This document shows positions 6,327-8,037 of a stretch of DNA of 8,037 nucleotides, in pieces (the first letter of the stretch is position 1; each line of letters begins with the position of its first letter). A program made the position numbers and the translations under genes. The stretch spans positions 1 to 8,037 of the forward strand of contig NMUJ01000020.1 of NCBI GenBank assembly GCA_002256535.1. Reading direction: 5' to 3'. The notes under the pieces were generated by a model that was not told the DNA's origin, did no database searches, and saw nothing but the letters and a program-made list of their open reading frames with translations. Source of the DNA: Caldifarciminota bacterium 4484_18. Its GTDB lineage: Bacteria > Hydrothermota > UBA3073 > NMUJ01.

Positions 6327-7661
6327 ATGCGATTTTGGACACCTCAACGAACTTTACTCATAGGATATATGGGTGTGATTTTAGTTGGCACCCTACTGCT
6401 ATCGTTGCCGATTGCATCAACCGAAGGTCGTATGCCACTCATAGATAGCCTATTTACTGCTACTTCGGCTATCTGTGTTACTGGGCTTACCGTACGTAAC
6501 GTAGCTTATGATTTGACACCCTTCGGTAAAATAGTACTGTTGTTTTTGATACAAATAGGGGGGTTGGGTTACATGACGATGGCCAGCTTCCTATTCGCTA
6601 TATTGGGTAAAAAGTTGCCACTTGCACAAACTGAGGCCATAAGTGAAGCCCTAAGTCGAAGATATTGGGGTGGTATGAGTAGATTCGTCTCCCGTATCGT
6701 ATATTTTACATTAATCTCGGAGTTTGCAGGTATGCTGGTATTGACTTACACGTTTAAAGCACACGGATATAACTTGATGACGGCACTCGGTTATGGTTTA
6801 TTTCATGCAGTATCAGCGTTCTGTAATGCTGGGTTTTCGCTCTTCACCGATAGCTTTATGTCGTTCTCCAACGATCCGCTTATCCTTATAACAATAAGTT
6901 CACTCTTCATAATAGGGGGTATGGGATTTATATTCTGGGAGGGTGTAGTACAGTTTTGGCGAGGTGGTAGGTTACATCTACACGGTAAGGTTGTGCTCTT
7001 TACAACACTACTCCTCATATGTGGTGGTACGGGGCTGTTTTATCTTTTCGAACATAATTATACCCTATTAGGTAAAGCTGAATGGCAGAAGTGGATCTTA
7101 GCGTTTTTCCAGATGACCACACCGAGGACAGCGGGCTTCACTGCTTTACCAGTTAATATGTTACGAAATTGCACAGTATTTCTGGTTATCTTGCTCATGT
7201 TCATAGGTGCATCACCTGGCGGTACAGGTGGTGGGATAAAAACGACAACTTTCTTCTTGTTAATAGTAGCAACTTGGCGTTTCCTCAAGGGTGAACGTGA
7301 CGTGGTAGTGATGCACAAAACAATCGCCAAGGATACCTTTGAAAGGGCATTTTATCTGTTGGTGTTAGCTATGTCAGTGATAATCGTGGGTACGCTTGTA
7401 CTTTCGGTGACGCAACCGTTGCCGTTTTTACCTACACTGTTCGAAGAGTTCTCTGCATTTGGTACAGTAGGGCTATCATATGGCTCATTTTCACGAGCTG
7501 GCTGCAGTCTATCCTATGAGTTTGACATCATAGGTAAGTTGGTTATCATTTTAACAATGTTTATAGGGAGAGCTGGTTTATTAACCATCGGTTATGCACT
7601 TTTAGGTAGACGTCCCTCTGTAACTATAAGCTATCCCGTGGAAAGGGTGGAGGTAGGATGA
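6327..7661 (+). CDS. ktrB: Potassium uptake channel subunit KtrB (TrkH/KtrB family)
   Basis: This 444-residue inner-membrane protein belongs to the KtrB/TrkH superfamily, which forms K+ (and often Na+-dependent) uptake channels gated by a cytosolic RCK ring. Four membrane-pore-membrane units are visible, each with its selectivity-filter glycine: Gly53 in ICVTGL, Gly169 in FCNAGF, Gly270 in TPRTAGF and Gly382 in FGTVGL. The gating-loop sequence GASPGGTGGG lies at 294-303 in the third unit, and the conserved FIGRAG at 412-417 is in the fourth. The length and the ending (ISYPVERVEVG) fit KtrB better than the longer TrkH. The start is set by GGAAGG nine bases before ATG 6327. The gene overlaps the next by four bases (ATGA), so channel and regulator are co-translated. 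The family is certain; Na+ dependence cannot be read from the sequence. Confidence 0.95.
   Translation: MRFWTPQRTLLIGYMGVILVGTLLLSLPIASTEGRMPLIDSLFTATSAICVTGLTVRNVAYDLTPFGKIVLLFLIQIGGLGYMTMASFLFAILGKKLPLAQTEAISEALSRRYWGGMSRFVSRIVYFTLISEFAGMLVLTYTFKAHGYNLMTALGYGLFHAVSAFCNAGFSLFTDSFMSFSNDPLILITISSLFIIGGMGFIFWEGVVQFWRGGRLHLHGKVVLFTTLLLICGGTGLFYLFEHNYTLLGKAEWQKWILAFFQMTTPRTAGFTALPVNMLRNCTVFLVILLMFIGASPGGTGGGIKTTTFFLLIVATWRFLKGERDVVVMHKTIAKDTFERAFYLLVLAMSVIIVGTLVLSVTQPLPFLPTLFEEFSAFGTVGLSYGSFSRAGCSLSYEFDIIGKLVIILTMFIGRAGLLTIGYALLGRRPSVTISYPVERVEVG
7649..7653 (+). promoter_or_regulatory. Ribosome-binding site for ktrA inside ktrB
   Basis: GGAGG lies four bases before ATG 7658, within the last codons of ktrB. 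It is the strongest Shine-Dalgarno match in the window and supports coupled translation through the ATGA overlap. Confidence 0.75.
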
Positions 7662-8037
7662 AACGTTTCTGTGTGATAGGGTTGGGCAAATTTGGCATAT
7701 CCGTAGCTAAGGCTTTATCCCGCAAGGGGGCGGAGGTCCTCGCTATAGATACGGATGAAGAGCGGGTGAATGAGGCATCAAATTTTGCAACCCAAGCTAT
7801 AATACTGGATGCTACCGATAAAGAAGCCCTACAGCGGATAGGTATACAGGATATCGATGCCGCCATCGTGGCGGTAGGTAAAGATATGGCTTCTAGTATA
7901 CTCATCACATCGTTGCTTAAAGAGTTAGGTGTGAAATACGTGGTTGCAAAAGCGCTCAGCCCCTTACATGGTAAAGTGTTGGAAAAAGTAGGTGCCGACC
8001 GTGTAGTCTTCCCTGAACGAGATATGGGTATGAGGGT
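7658..8037 (+). CDS. ktrA: Potassium uptake regulatory subunit KtrA (RCK/TrkA-N), 3' end outside window
   Basis: The first 126 residues are present and the frame is still open at the window end; KtrA proteins are usually about 220 residues. A Rossmann RCK_N domain is plain: GLGKFG at 8-13 is the GxGxxG dinucleotide loop, Asp31 at the end of the second strand (VLAIDTDEERV) is the ribose-binding acid, and DAT at 51-53, AVGKD at 72-76 and ADRVVFPERDMG at 113-124 are typical of the family. The protein forms the cytosolic octameric ring that binds ATP/ADP or NAD(H) and opens KtrB. The missing part should hold the RCK_C domain, which binds c-di-AMP in many relatives. ATG 7658 overlaps the ktrB TGA and has GGAGG four bases upstream. 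It might equally be labelled TrkA, but the single-length KtrB partner favours KtrA. Confidence 0.93.
   Translation, partial: MKRFCVIGLGKFGISVAKALSRKGAEVLAIDTDEERVNEASNFATQAIILDATDKEALQRIGIQDIDAAIVAVGKDMASSILITSLLKELGVKYVVAKALSPLHGKVLEKVGADRVVFPERDMGMR

Noticed and set aside
7624..7908. 94-codon minus-strand frame across the ktrB/ktrA junction
   Set aside because: It lies opposite the conserved KtrB end and the Rossmann motif of KtrA and has no recognisable product.
1..8037. Archaeal origin, suggested by the Pyrococcus-like amidase and weak ribosome sites
   Set aside because: Several good Shine-Dalgarno sites, the KtrB/KtrA operon and the Bacteroidetes-like form of the RlmD domain (DLYTGxG loop) fit bacteria better. 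The question is not fully closed.
1..8037. Apparent abundance of CGTA, GGTA and GTAC tetramers
   Set aside because: Frequent GTA, GGT, CGT and TAC codons explain this, and I could not count it against a background model.

Overview
The window carries seven gene-sized units packed almost edge to edge. It looks bacterial. Several starts have Shine-Dalgarno-type sites (AGGAAG before the phosphate transporter, GGAAGG before the K+ channel gene, GGAGG before its regulator). The gene content includes Maf, an RlmD/RumA-type rRNA methyltransferase with a TRAM domain and Fe-S cysteines, and a Ktr/Trk potassium system. Codons such as ATA, GTA, CGT and GGT are used heavily throughout, including in the damaged first gene, so nothing stands out as recently acquired. 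The C-N hydrolase closely resembles what I remember of a Pyrococcus protein, which would fit a thermophilic lineage or old exchange with archaea. A candidate bacterial phylum from a hot or anoxic habitat is my guess; the exact lineage cannot be read from the sequence.

Layout. Bases 1-1624 (+) hold the 3' part of an exported-type transglutaminase-like protein with a complete Cys-His-Asp triad, followed by beta-rich repeats. It seems to be broken by two frame changes, one between 627 and 708 and one near 1481-1501. Bases 1626-3503 (-) hold a single 625-codon gene that fuses a complete Maf nucleotide pyrophosphatase to an RlmD-like 23S rRNA uracil-5 methyltransferase. This fusion is the most unusual item here. 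A 76-base divergent spacer follows. Bases 3580-5454 (+) are a two-gene phosphate-import operon: a PhoU-like DUF47 protein and a PiT permease. Bases 5455-6231 (-) are a nitrilase-superfamily amidase whose stop codon abuts that of the permease. A 95-base divergent spacer follows. Bases 6327-8037 (+) are a K+ uptake operon, ktrB then ktrA, joined by a 4-base ATGA overlap; ktrA runs off the window end.

How they work together. The two plus-strand operons each pair a membrane transporter with a cytosolic partner: DUF47 with PiT, and an RCK-domain protein with KtrB. The two minus-strand genes are housekeeping enzymes for nucleotide and rRNA metabolism and for amide hydrolysis, with no visible link to transport. 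Both convergent junctions have essentially no space and no visible intrinsic terminator. I see no RNA genes, CRISPR, insertion sequences or phage genes, and no defence-type system. The points worth attention are the Maf-RlmD fusion and its shortened C-terminus, the broken transglutaminase gene, and the very short or absent leaders in the divergent spacers.
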